From: Uranotaenia lowii | Lineage: Eukaryota; Arthropoda; Insecta; Diptera; Culicidae | Assembly (NCBI RefSeq): GCF_029784155.1 | Contig: NC_073693.1 | Location: 359,917,863-359,981,862, forward strand | Length of the DNA: 64,000 nt | Reading direction: 5' to 3' | The notes under the pieces: generated by a model | What the model saw: the letters and a program-made list of their open reading frames with translations, nothing else | Told to the model about the DNA's origin: nothing | Databases searched by the model: none | Part shown: piece by piece, positions 22,474 through 33,739 of the stretch | Position numbering within the stretch: position 1 is the first letter of the stretch | Layout: each line of letters begins with the position of its first letter | Made by a program: the position numbers and the translations under genes

Positions 22474-23148
22474 CTAACTCGTATCAGTCTGAATATTTAT
22501 ATTAAGTCTATTCTGCAAAACTGTTTAAATTTGAGTTACTCAAAACTCTTTCAAACATACTTTGCTTGAATAAGCTCGGCCTGAAAAGATGTCGTTTGAA
22601 AACTGAAAATTTTGAATAATTTTTTTTTTAATTTGAACCCTTCTAACTTTTTTGGGTGAGCTTCGTCGTAGAAGAAGTCATGTCTTCAACAAAATTACTA
22701 CTTTTTTACAATCTAAAAACTTGCCAAAGACATAATTGCTCTAAAATGAAAATTACTAAAAATAATTTTTCTATCTCACTGCTAAGTGATTGAATCATTT
22801 TTATCAAAAGCTCATTTTAAAGTGCTTTGAGTGTAGGCAAAATGTCCCTAATACACTACGGGTCTAAAACGCTCCGTTTTGGCGTAAACAATTTTGATCA
22901 CCTTTTTGCATCGTTTTCCCCTGTGTGCACTGGATGTTCTACTTGAAATTTCACAACGATTGATCCAATATTTCTTTTTCCTCTTGTAATATGGGCTACC
23001 ACCATCACTGCTGTACGTGTCAAGATTGAACTTGTTTCACATTTTCACCTCGGTTCCCAAACCAACAATACTCTTGATGAAAACCAGAACTTTTATCAAA
23101 CGCTCAAATAATCGAAAGTTCCACAGTTCCACGAAAGCTCCACATAAC

Positions 23149-25826
23149 GGTCACTTGAAAGTTTATTAAGCCTCGAATTAAGCATCAGAATTCTAGGGCA
23201 TTTTACTCAGCTCAAGATTTAACTTCTTTTCGTAACTTTCGATTCTCATAGCATAGTCGAAATCACAGAATAATCTATAATTTCACAAAGTTTTTGGCGA
23301 ATTTCCGTGACAAAATCTGTGTCACAGGCCACCACAGAATATTGAAGTATTTACTCAGAATTCACAGAATTTCTGCATATTGTACATTCTTTTGAAATGA
23401 TGAATGGTCATATCACTATTTACCTCATATTTTTAATGATGGAATTTTATTGCATTTGTTTTGTTAAATTTTAACTCCAATTAAATTATTTAAAAAACAA
23501 TTCAGTTTGTGAATATTTGATTTGACTTTTCTAAAAAATCATGACAACAGCGCCATAGAAAACCGGAACAGAATTTTGATGTCAAATCATAGAGTTACAG
23601 ATTTTTATTTGCGAAAAACACAGATTTTTTCAGCATTTAAATGAGACCACAATAAAAGTGTTTCTAGAAAATTAAAGCTATCATTGTATATTAACAACTG
23701 AAATATTACATTCCTCAAATTAATATTTTTACCCTTGAACTTGAGCCTTCCAGATGATAGATGAACACATTACCTTTGTGCCATGATCCGTAGCAGTAAT
23801 GATGGTGAATTCCGTCGCCTTTTCAAAATTAGCATTCCACCAAGTGAACCAACTTAAAATGGTTGAGTTATTTAAATCAGTCAAGTTACAATATTTAGAC
23901 TTATTCCTATATTACGCGCTTAAAATTTGAACTTCAAAATTTTTTGTATAAAAAAATTCATATATTTATACAGTTTTTGATATGCCAAAAATACTCAAAC
24001 AAAGTCAAGAAAAGTAAAACACTCTGATGTTAAATTTGAAAACTTATTTTTTTTTATTGCTAGGGGAGATGGGGGCATAATGGCCACCTTAAGGAAAACG
24101 GTTGTTTTACCATAGAAAATAGCTATAATATGGAGGTTACATTATTGTTTCGTGTTCAGACACTTGAAAAGCCTATTCCCTAACGGGCTGAAACGTGAAA
24201 AACTAGATGAAAACGTTAAAAAATGCATTTCAAAAAATTTTGCCAAAAGCTGAAAACCAACCACTGTGGAGGCATAATGAGAACCCCCCCTGAGGCAGTA
24301 TGAGCACTATTAATCAGAGCAAGATGTGCGTTTTTGCCGAGGAATCTAGCAGCGAATTCAATTCGATGAAGTCAGGTGAGTCGTAGATTCATCAAACAAA
24401 GCAATAACAAAATAATCTAGGTCTGTTTGTAGAATCCAAACAATTCACGCACGCTCATACATTAAGTGCTATGTTCGGAGGATGATGCTACTAGCCGTAT
24501 AATGTAACAATAAAAAAATCGATCATGAATTGTGAATGGAAAAAAATCACCTCGAACAGAAATCTAACTCTAGTCTTTTGATTACCTCTCCGACACCTTA
24601 CCAATAGGCTAAATTGTCGGATGAAAACTAGTCAAGGTGTGGCGCTATAAATCAATTTTAATTCGCTGCTAGATTCTACGGCAGAAAATGCTCATTGTGC
24701 CTCGATAATATGGTGCTCTATATGCCCCTAGTCAACAAATTTAAGTAAAAACGTGTTTTAAAATTGATAAAAGTGAAAAATCAAAAATTTTTTGATGGTA
24801 AAAATTGAGAAACAATGTGTACATCATGTTGCAGTGCGTACATTATAGATCAAGGTTATTTTAAGATCATAAGAGCTTATTTCGTGGTGCTCAAAAATTA
24901 TAATATTTTCGTAACTTGAGAACCCAGCTAGTTTTTTTTAAATATCTCTGTAAAGATGATAAGGAGATTCCTTTTTTTGTGAAAAATTAATACTATAGGA
25001 AGTACGAAACAAATCCTCATGAAAATTTATTTAAGAAAATAAGGATTTTCGTAGAAAAGCGTAGTTCTCATTATGCCTCGGGTGCTCATTATGCCCTCAT
25101 CTCCCCTAATACAATTGATATTCAAATCTATGAGCTTTCCCGTCGTTTTTCACTATTTACTTCAGCGTAAAGCAGCCCTAATGCAGTAGGACTCCTTACA
25201 CAAATTTAAAAGATCGATCTTGAAGTGAGACCCTAAGACCAAACCCACCGGGCGTTGCTATTTCGGTCGGCATTTCAGGTGCTTTGACTGGCTGCGTTTT
25301 TATCTACTTACTGATTTTCGCACCCATTGTTGCCTTCTAGGTTGGTATTTGTGTTTGTTTATTTTCTGGTAGCGACAACCGGCTGCGTTGCTACCGGGTT
25401 GCTACATAAACGCATCCTGTAACAACCTACTGCTCGAATGCTATTTCTCAAATCAAGTTAGCGACTGTTGGTGCGATGATATGTTGGATAGATATGTTCC
25501 TGTATGTACTCGAATTGAGGTTTAGCAACCATTGGTGGGCCTGGTCTAAGACTAAAGTAGCAATAATGTCGACTTACATGTTTACTGCATGCATGACTCG
25601 CTCGCACTGTGATACGTTCATCGAGGAATCACCGTTCCAACCGCTTAACCTGGAATTTCTTAGGCAAGATCGGGCTTCTTCTTTTCACTCTCCTGATGAC
25701 GATTGTCACCCGCTAAAACTTCACCAATTTCTCCGGCAGCACTATCCCACCCGACTGTTGGTACAATTGCCCTGGGAACCCCTTTTGAAGAGGAATTTGA
25801 ACGGAATGAACTCAACCGGAACCACG
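23149..25826. repeat. Large duplicated segment, copy A
   Basis: This stretch is colinear with 61501-64000 at about 99.5 percent identity (about a dozen scattered single-base differences by eye), apart from one 178-bp block (24285-24462) present only here. The match is still running when the window ends. No host gene is recognised inside; it includes a TA-flanked TIR element and an N-terminal-looking but unrecognised frame near 25476-25829. Confidence 0.95.
24063..25106. mobile_element. TA-flanked TIR element (1044 bp)
   Basis: The ends are GGGGAGATGGGGGCATAATG and the near-complement finishing CATCTCCCC at 25106, flanked by TA at 24061-24062 and 25107-25108. Short forms of the TIR motif (CATAATGAG, CTCATTATGCC) recur near both ends. 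No transposase frame. Non-autonomous element, probably of the Tc1/mariner superfamily from the TA target. Confidence 0.8.
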
Positions 25827-26720
25827 TAGAGTTCAGTTCTGGATATTTCGAAAAACACCCGACTCGATCGTCGTCTAGCCCGGCCAACTGGTCCTACTGT
25901 AACAAATCTAATCCGGAACCAAACAATTGACGTAGTGGCACTCGGCTGCGCCTCTTCGATCGCCTTTCCTTTCGACCTGAGTTTATTTCGCTTGACCGTC
26001 CTTTGGCTTGTTTCGGTTGCAGTTTATGGTGCCGATACTGACTAAACTGGTTGATTCGAGCGAGACCTTCTCGAAGGCAAATGTCCGATTCCGACCATAA
26101 ATCTCCCGAGAAGGGACCGATGCGGATCCGAAAGTGCCTCTACCTGCAATCTGCTTCCGGTACGGAACAAAAACCCTCTAGGAGGCGTTGTTTTGGTCTG
26201 GCAATATTCCACTGCGACTAGTTGGAAATGCCAATTGTTGACTCACTCTGTGGGAGGGTTTTTCCTCGTTGGAGACGTGTCGATACTTCCACTGGTCGTA
26301 ATGTCTTCGGGACCCAGGAAGCTGATGAAAAGCAGGAATGCAGCGATCCTGCCTCCTTGAGGGTTTTTGTTTATCGGCTGCCACTTCGAAACGATGCCGC
26401 GTGGATGAAGCGCAGTGGTCGTGCGAAGGTGATCAACAAACAAAGAAGATGGTGAACAAATACGCACACTATTACAGAACTCGTTATTCAAAAAGTAAAA
26501 AGGTGAACAAAGCCTACGTCACTTGCCAGGATGTTTATGTATCCTAGGCCAGAATCGTAAACAGCAGTTGGCAATGATTTTTGCCTTTCTTTCAGAAAGG
26601 TATAGTTATCGGTCGATTTGGGAGTCGAAGTCGTTGATGAGTACGTCATGCTCACACTGCATGGTACGAAAGCGATTGTTACTTCGAGACTTCCCCAACA
26701 TTATATTCAGGTACAGATTG
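25827..26720. other. GC-richer intergenic stretch, unassigned
   Basis: Together with 25440-25826 this is among the least AT-rich sequence of the window. It carries many overlapping frames of 60-117 codons on both strands, none with a recognisable domain or a convincing splice structure. It could be an untranslated exon or a decayed gene. Confidence 0.35.
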
Positions 26721-29408
26721 CTCTGAGAAGGGGAAAATAACACGGGTGCGCGGACGATGTATTCACATCCTCTCATCTTCTCACGTGGCGTTCGTGCTTA
26801 CGAAGCTTTTTCTTAAGCAGCAACGACAGGAGAGTATTTCGCCCGTGGAAGCAAATTGAATCCAATAAGACAAATGCTACTGAATCCTCTCGAGCTTTAA
26901 GCTCTCGGGCTTGTTTTTTTGTTCCCTTTTCTCTTCCTCTCTTTAGATCTAACGTTGCGTTGTTGTTGCTGGGGTTGGTGTCTAGCATAAACGATGACGG
27001 CTTGGAGGTCAATCTGAACAGTAGCGCCACCAAACCCTCCATAGTAGAGTTTAATGCATTTGGGATTTTTTTTTGGAACATGCATATGAAGCTAAAAAGC
27101 TAATAATCATTATTGACAAAGTTGAAGAAATAGGAAAAAACTCCGAATTAACCATTTTCGCCAGGTTGACCTAATACAAAAATGACAAAATCGACAAAAT
27201 TGACAAAATTGAAAAAAATTGACTAAATAGACCAATTTCACTAAATTGACAAACTTGACATAATTCATTGATTTGACAAAATGCACTTAGTTGAAAAAAT
27301 AACAAAATTGATAAAATTTATAAAATTGACAAAATCGAGAAAATTGGCAGAATTGACCAAATTGACGATGACAAAATGGACAAAATTCACTGAATTGAAC
27401 AAATAGACAAGATTGATAAAACTGACAATATTAACAAAATTGAAAAAATTGACAAAATTGACAAAAGAGATGACAAAATCGAAAAAATTCACTAAATTGA
27501 CAAAATTGACAAGATTGATAAAACTGACAAAATTGACAAAATTGAAAAAAATGACTACATTAACGATGACAAAATCGACAAAATTCACAAAATTGACAAG
27601 ATTGATAAAACTGACAAAAATCGACAAAATTGACAAAATTGACCAAATTGACGAAATTGACAAACTTGGCTTAATTCATTGATTTGACAAAATTCACTTA
27701 GCTGAAAAAATCATAAAAATTGAAAATATTTATAAAACAAAATCTAGAAAATTGGCAGAATGGACAAAATTGACGATGACAAAATCGACCAAATTCACTG
27801 AATTGACAAAATTGACAAGATTGATAAAACTGATCAAATTGACAAAATTTAAAAAAATTACTAAATTAACGATGACAAAATCGACAAAATTCACTAAATT
27901 GACAAATTGACAAGATTGATAAAACTGACAAAAATCGACAAAATTGACCAAATTGACCAAAATGACCAAATTGTCAAAATACACAAAATTGACAGAGACA
28001 AAATCGACAAAATTCTTTAAATTTACAAAATTGACAAAATTGACAAGATTGACAAAATTGACTAATTTGATAAAACTGACAAAATTGACAAAATTAACAA
28101 AACTGATCAAATTGACAAATTTGACAAAACTGAGAAATTTGACAAGAATGACAAAATAGACAATGTTGACAAAAATGACGAAATTGACATAAATGATAAA
28201 ATTGACTAAATTGACCAAACTGACAAAACTGACAGAATCGACGATATTGACAAGATAGACAAAATTTAAAAAATTGCAAAGGTAGACAAAACTGAAAAAA
28301 TTGACAAAACTAAAAAGTTGACAAAATTCACAAAGTTGACAAAATTGACAAACTTTACAAAACTGGCAGAATTGAGCATATTGAAATGATTGACACATTA
28401 TAAAACTGACAAAATTGACAAAATATACTTGATTGACTAAACCGACCAAATTTAAAAAATTGACGAAATTGACAAAAATAACAAAATTGACAAGATTGAC
28501 AATGTTGACAAAATCAACAAAATTTACAAAATTCAAAAAATAATAAATAATTGACAAAATTGTCAAATTAACAAAAATGACAAATTCGACAAAATTCACA
28601 GATTTGACAAAACTGAGAAACTTGACAAGAATGACAAAATAGACAAGGTTGACAAAAGTGACGGAATAGTTCAAATCGATAAAATTGACTAGAAAAAAAA
28701 TTGACAAATCGAAAAAAATTACAAAATAGACAAAATTCAAAAGAATAGAAAAAACTGACAAAATTGACAAGATTGCCAAATTTGAATAAAAATATCAATA
28801 TGTCAAAAGTTCGACAAAATTGACAGAACGGACAAGATTGACAAAATTCACAAGATTGAAAAAATTAAACAAAAATGACAAAAATAACAAAATCGACAAC
28901 ATTCGCAAAATTTACAGTATTGACATATATGACAAAACTGACAAATCAGACAAAATTGACAAGTATGATAGAATTGACAAAACTTAAAAAATTAAAAAGA
29001 TTGACAAAAATGACCAAATTGACAGAACGGATAAATTTGTCAAAATCGACGAAGTTGACTAGATTGACAAAATTGTTAAACTTGACAAATTAACAGAAAT
29101 GACAAAATTGTTGTTACTGAAAAAAGAAATTGATAAAATTGAATTAATGACATTACTGACGAAACTATAATAAATAACGAAATTAACAAAATTGCCCAAC
29201 TGGGCCATATTTTAAGTAGTGTGAAGTAGAGCAAATCGATCCTGTATTGTGCATTTTGGAGCATCAGTCTGGAACTGCTGCTCGCTGTTGGAAATGCATT
29301 AAATTACCCTATGCCGAAAGCATAGGGGTTAACTCTCACATCGTAATATTTCGAAAGTGATTGTAAGTCTCATCCTTCGCCGAACGATAGATTCTCAAGC
29401 ACAAATTT
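26721..29408. repeat. Tandem duplication, unit 1
   Basis: The flank 26721-27165 matches 29409-29880 in order (GAGAAGGGGAAAATAACACGG, CCCGTGGAAGCAAATTGAAT, CCTCCATAGTAGAG and others), at roughly 80-85 percent identity with small indels. Each flank is followed by a decayed 9-bp array. The repeat distance is about 2.69 kb. Confidence 0.8.
27166..29190. repeat. Decayed 9-bp satellite, unit close to TTGACAAAA
   Basis: About 2 kb of imperfect TTGACAAAA-like units, with substitutions in most copies (TCGACAAAA, CTGACAAAA, TTGACCAAA, GATAAAACT). The base unit is one change from the TGTCAAAA core of the other arrays. Apparent repetitive frames here are by-products of the repeat. Confidence 0.9.
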
Positions 29409-30231
29409 CTCAGAGAAAGGGAAAACAACACGGGGACGCAGACGATGTATGCACACCATCTCATCTTCTCACGTGCCTTTCGTGCTCAGGAAGCTTTTTC
29501 TAAGCACAAACGACAGGAGAGAATTTCGCCCGTGGAAGCAAATTGAATCCAATAAGACAAATTTTCTCGAGCTTTAAGCTCTTGGGCTAGTTTTTTGTTC
29601 CCTTTTCTCTTTTTCTCTTGAGATTCTACGTTGCGCGATCAAAGCTTTTCGTTTGCATTGAGAAACCTGTGCAATTGTTGCGTTGTTGTTGTTGGGGTTG
29701 GTGTCTAGCAAAGACGATGGCGGCTTGAGACTCTATTCAAACTCTCACTTGCTGAAGCCAATAAAAGATAATAAACAAACAGTAACCCCACCAAAACCTC
29801 CATAGTAGAGTTGAAAGCATTTGGGAATTTTTGTTTTGAACATGCGTATAGATCAGAATTAATCATTTTGACCAGGATAACCAAAAACAAAATTGACAAA
29901 ATAAACAAAATCGACAAAATTGACAAAATCGACAAAATTCACAAAGTTCACAATAGTGACAAAATTAACAAAACTTACAAAAATGGGCAAGATTAACAAA
30001 ATTGACCAAATTGACAAAATTGAAAAAATTAACAAAAATGACAAAATTCACAATATTGAAATGAATGACAAAACTGACAAAATCAAAAAAAAAAAATCAC
30101 AAAATTCGCAAAATTGACAAAATTGTCTGAATTGACCAAACTGACAAAATTTACAAGATTGACAAAATGGACAAAATTGACAAAAATGGCAAAATGAAAA
30201 AATTGACAAAATGAACAAAACTGACAAAATT
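29409..30231. repeat. Tandem duplication, unit 2 with decayed 9-bp array
   Basis: Flank 29409-29880 repeats 26721-27165, with extra insertions (for example about 40 bp near 29635-29675). About 350 bp of TTGACAAAA-like units follow, cut off at 30232 by the next element. A small hairpin (CCCTATGC/GCATAGGG, 29307-29327) lies just upstream. Confidence 0.8.
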
Positions 30232-31687
30232 AAAAACCCGATCTAATACACTGAACAGTGGATTATAGCCTTTCTTACAGTCTATAAACTATATTTGGAT
30301 ACACATGACACCAAATAATAAATAAATGATTGATTTATAAATTCTGAGTAATGATTAAAATATTTCGAACGTAGTAAATCCTTAATGAATTTAAGAAATA
30401 AAGATTCAAATTTTTTATAAGATAAAAGTATATTGAAATAATTAGAATATTCACATAAAGAATATAACATGATTGTAATCTAATTGAATATTTTTGAATG
30501 ATTGAATTATAAATAAATGATTGATTTATAAATTCTGAGTAATGATTAAAATATTTCGAACGTAGTAAATCCTAATTCTGGAATATCTTGTATGATCCCG
30601 TTTCTATGACATTATGATCTTATATCTATAAATTAGAAGAGGTCTAAAAATGAAGAGTATAACTTTAATTTTTGTCGATTATGTCGCTTTGGTCATTTTT
30701 TCTTTTTCAAAAATAAATAAATGGAAAACTATTTATTTTTGAAAAAGAAAAAGTTGTCAATCTATTCATAGTTGAATAAACTTGGTCGATTAAGTTAATA
30801 TTCAAATTCAATTACCTGTTTTAGAACGGTCCATAAGTATCTCTTTTTGGCAGTTTAGCTGAAAAATTAGCTGGCCATAAAGAAGAGGAGAAGTATCTCT
30901 TTACATGCATAACTAAAGGCGAAATAAATATTCACACAAACGTCGCTAAAAGCTCGTGGTGTGAAGAGAAAACCGCCTTTGAATATGCAACGTGTTTTTT
31001 CCATTAATTTTTTAAATCTCGGTTCGATTTTTCCGTAGGGCGTATGCGCCAAATGCAAACAAATAGAGTTATTAGCTGGGCTAAAAGTACATTCTTAGAC
31101 CTAGCTTTCGGAGCTGTCCATCTTTAAACGCAATTTTCTCGAAACAGCATCCGCCCTTTCCTAATATTGTTACCGATCTGTTCTCATGCTGTAAAGTGGA
31201 ACTAGAATCTTATTGGAAAAAAGTAATGTGAAACTAGGATCAACTCATCTAGTAGTTTCCTGATAATTTTTTAAAGACAAATATATTAAATATTTACGAG
31301 TATAAGTTTTTCCAAACTTCAGTTCCACTTGCCGTTGCAAATACTGGTTTCCTATGAATTAATTCAAATATTATAGTGTCATAGAAACGGGATCATACAA
31401 GATATTCCAGAATTCAATCATTCAAAAATATTCAATTAGATTACAATCATGTTATATTCTTTATGTGAATATTCTAATTATTTCAATATACTTTTATCTT
31501 ATAAAAAATTTGAATCTTTATTTCTTAAATTCATTAAGGATTTACTACGTTCGAAATACTTTAATCATTACTCAGAATTTATAAATCAATCATTTATTTA
31601 TTATTTTGTGTCATGTGTATCCAAATATAATTTAAAGACTGTAAGAAAGGCTACAATCCACTGTTAAGTGTATTAAATCGGGTTTTT
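30232..31687. mobile_element. Inverted-repeat (fold-back) element, 1456 bp
   Basis: The left arm 30232-30615 and right arm 31371-31687 are inverted copies at about 95 percent identity, with outer ends AAAAACCCGATCTAATACAC and complement. The left arm is about 69 bp longer because 30510-30578 repeats sequence from 30317-30382. The core of about 755 bp has no recognisable coding region; it contains a perfect 19-bp hairpin at 30701-30748. A 62-73 residue frame present in both arms is a by-product of the duplication. No target duplication is clear. Confidence 0.85.
30701..30748. repeat. Perfect 19-bp stem hairpin
   Basis: TCTTTTTCAAAAATAAATA (30701-30719) and its exact complement (30730-30748) are separated by 10 bp. 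It lies in the core of the fold-back element 30232-31687. Confidence 0.85.
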
Positions 31688-31759
31688 CTCTAGTTTTCGC
31701 TGGTACGATGATGGTTGTTTGTTTGAAAATGCAACTGACGTCACGAATTGGCATGGTTA

Positions 31760-32061
31760 GAGCAAGTTCATTGGTGTTGGGAAAAAGTGGTAGAAATTTT
31801 GACACTTACGGCACATTTTGAAAATTTTGCCATGCAAAAACATTTTCAAGATCTGTGGCCTTCTAGTTTATTCACAACAAGTGTTGTATTTTCGCATGCT
31901 GTGATGCAAAAAAAGCAATATTTCTATCACATACGGCTGGAATAGAAACAGTGTTGCAAAAAAAATATAACGCCCAAAGATCTTGAAAACATTTTTGCAT
32001 GGTAAAATTTTCAAAATGTCAAAATTTCTACCACTTTTTCCAAACACCAGTGAACTTGCTC
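31760..32061. mobile_element. Harbinger-like MITE (302 bp, TTA duplication)
   Basis: The arms of about 85-96 bp begin GAGCAAGTTCATTGGTGTT and are inverted copies apart from an extra block of about 10 bp in the left arm. Both ends abut TTA (31757-31759 and 32062-32064); a 3-bp TWA duplication is typical of the PIF/Harbinger superfamily. No coding content. Confidence 0.7.
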
Positions 32062-32261
32062 TTAAAGACTGCTTGGTTTTGTGAGAATGGAATGAAACTG
32101 ACATATATTTAAGGCCATTTACTTATTACTAGTTTTTCTGAGCCGTGGATCATATTTTTTAATACTGAGGGGTGGTTGAAAAGGATTTGGGGGAGGGGAT
32201 GGAAGTTGGGGGGGGGGGGGTGTTTGGAGGAATTTGAGGGGATCACTTTCCTTGAAAGGGT

Positions 32262-33610
32262 TTAGAGGTTATCGTTTGCGTTGACGCGAGGTTCATCTTT
32301 ATCGATTGCCATATCTGATGATTCTCCTGACGATGTTTTCGTGATGAGACGTTTCTGAGGAGGAGATGAGGTGTTCGTTCGTACGGCTGGTGTTGATCTT
32401 TTCTGGTGCGGTGGCTGCTGCTGTTTTTGTTGTTGTTCTTTTTGGTTCGTTGGAGTTCGTTCTGGAGTTGGAATTGGGATAAGTTTTTCGGGTTTCTTCG
32501 TTTCTTGATGAGGTTGAATAGATTTTGGAATATTCGCGTAAGTGTTGCTGTTATTGATCTGCTGCAATATTTTTGAGCTTCTGCTGGTGGAATGTTTTTG
32601 TCTGTGCTGAGCATGAGCGCTGCGCTTTCGGCAGTCCAGATCTGGCACGTACGACTTGTTGGAGAGTGACCTTCTTCGTTGCAGTTACCACAATAGGGAT
32701 TATTTTTACATTTTTGGCTGTCGTGACTGGGAGAGCTAGAACGGTTACACGTCAAAGGGGCTGTGCATGTGCTCTTTGGATGGCCATATTTGAGACATGT
32801 TCTACATAGCAAAGGCAGAGGATAGTAAAGCCGGGTTTGAACGCGTAGAAGTCCAAAGTTTATATCACAGGTATGAAGTATTCATTTAAAACGCGAAAAA
32901 ACACACTGAATTGTGCGCTGGAATTCACCAGATGTGCGGCAAAATTCATCAAGTGTGCACAAAATTCACCAAGTGTGCGGCAGAATTCATCAAGTGTGCA
33001 CAAAAATTCACCAAGTGTGCGGCAAAATTCATCGAGTGTGCAGAAAATTCACCAGATGTGCGATTCCAACTTTTTGATTTCCATTTACATGGGATTCGAT
33101 GAATACTTCATAGGCCTGGTTTATATATTCTGGAATGATCGTGCTACTGATAGTTAACATCAAAGTATTAGTGTCTTCTATTCCATTTGATGTTTTCCTC
33201 GTGATTCTTTTCACGTCGATTATTTTTTGGGGCGATAATTCGGTCAATAGTTCCTTTTCTTTCATACCTTCGACCTCCGGACACGTAACGACGAATTTGC
33301 GCTTATTCAACCTTGGGTGCTGCTCAATTTTGACAGGTGTACCATCACTTAATTCCGTTAATTTCATCAGCTCACTACCTTGTTCTTTGTTGTGGATCTT
33401 GAGCACGTACCATCCTTGACTCTTCTCATAGAACGCACCTTCAATATTCTCATACTTTTCGATAGATCTCCCTACAATGAATGGGTTTTTCGGAAGCACA
33501 TTTCCATCAGCTGCCTTCAACACCATATAAAAAAGACGACCGTGTAGATTTTTCAGATCCATCCATTCGGGTAACGTTCTACCGGGGTGGTCCCCCGGTG
33601 ATGGACTCAT
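32262..33610 (-). pseudogene. LINE ORF1 (Gag-like) split by a MITE
   Basis: On the minus strand a frame opens at ATG 33610 and encodes an N-terminal domain typical of ORF1 proteins of I/Jockey-type LINEs up to about 33127. It is then interrupted by the MITE 32866-33118. It resumes near 32860 with zinc knuckles: a complete CX2CX4HX4C, a second whose second cysteine is serine, and a third CX2CX4HX6C. A later frameshift near 32600 moves the Q/K/P-rich tail into another frame ending at 32262. MITE plus duplicated target is 261 bp, a multiple of three, so the two halves are in register without it, but the MITE itself carries stops. No ORF2 follows on the 3' side. Confidence 0.85.
32866..33118. mobile_element. 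hAT-like MITE (253 bp) with internal 19-bp minisatellite
   Basis: Both flanks carry the same 8-mer, GTTTATAT (32858-32865 and 33119-33126), which fits the hAT target consensus nTnnnnAn on the complementary strand. The ends start CA and share TATGAAGTATTCAT in inverted orientation (16 of the first 20 bases match). The interior, about 32915-33062, is a tandem repeat of roughly 19-bp units (AATTCACCAAGTGTGCG and similar), alternating two variants. It interrupts the ORF1 relic 32262-33610. Confidence 0.88.
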
Positions 33611-33739
33611 CACACTCACACTTCACACCGCGAATCACAAGAGATATTCTTTTCTGCCTTTATTTTGCGAGAAGGAAAAAAGACATCCGAACTCACTCAA
33701 GGCTGAAGAGGAACTCCCAAAAAAGCATGAGATATGTCA

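Larger units (their letters stand above)
19031..22928. mobile_element. 3.9-kb element with about 280-bp inverted arms
   Basis: The outer ends match as inverted copies: GCACACAGGGGAAAACGAT at 19031 and its complement ending at 22928. The match continues inward for about 280 bp to about 20108 on the left (interrupted by the mariner at 19126-19919) and about 22652 on the right. The core holds a second fold-back element (20156-20649) and a putative retroposon (20720-22473). No target-site duplication is obvious and no transposase is encoded outside the mariner. Confidence 0.75.

Noticed and set aside
25476..25930. Frames of 117 and 75 codons on the + strand and 75 on the minus, present in both copies of the duplicated segment
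   Set aside because: No conserved domain or splice context; presence in both copies reflects the duplication, not selection.
30282..31667. Same 62-73 residue product predicted from both arms of the fold-back element
   Set aside because: It is the inverted repeat read twice; composition is AT-driven and no family is recognised.
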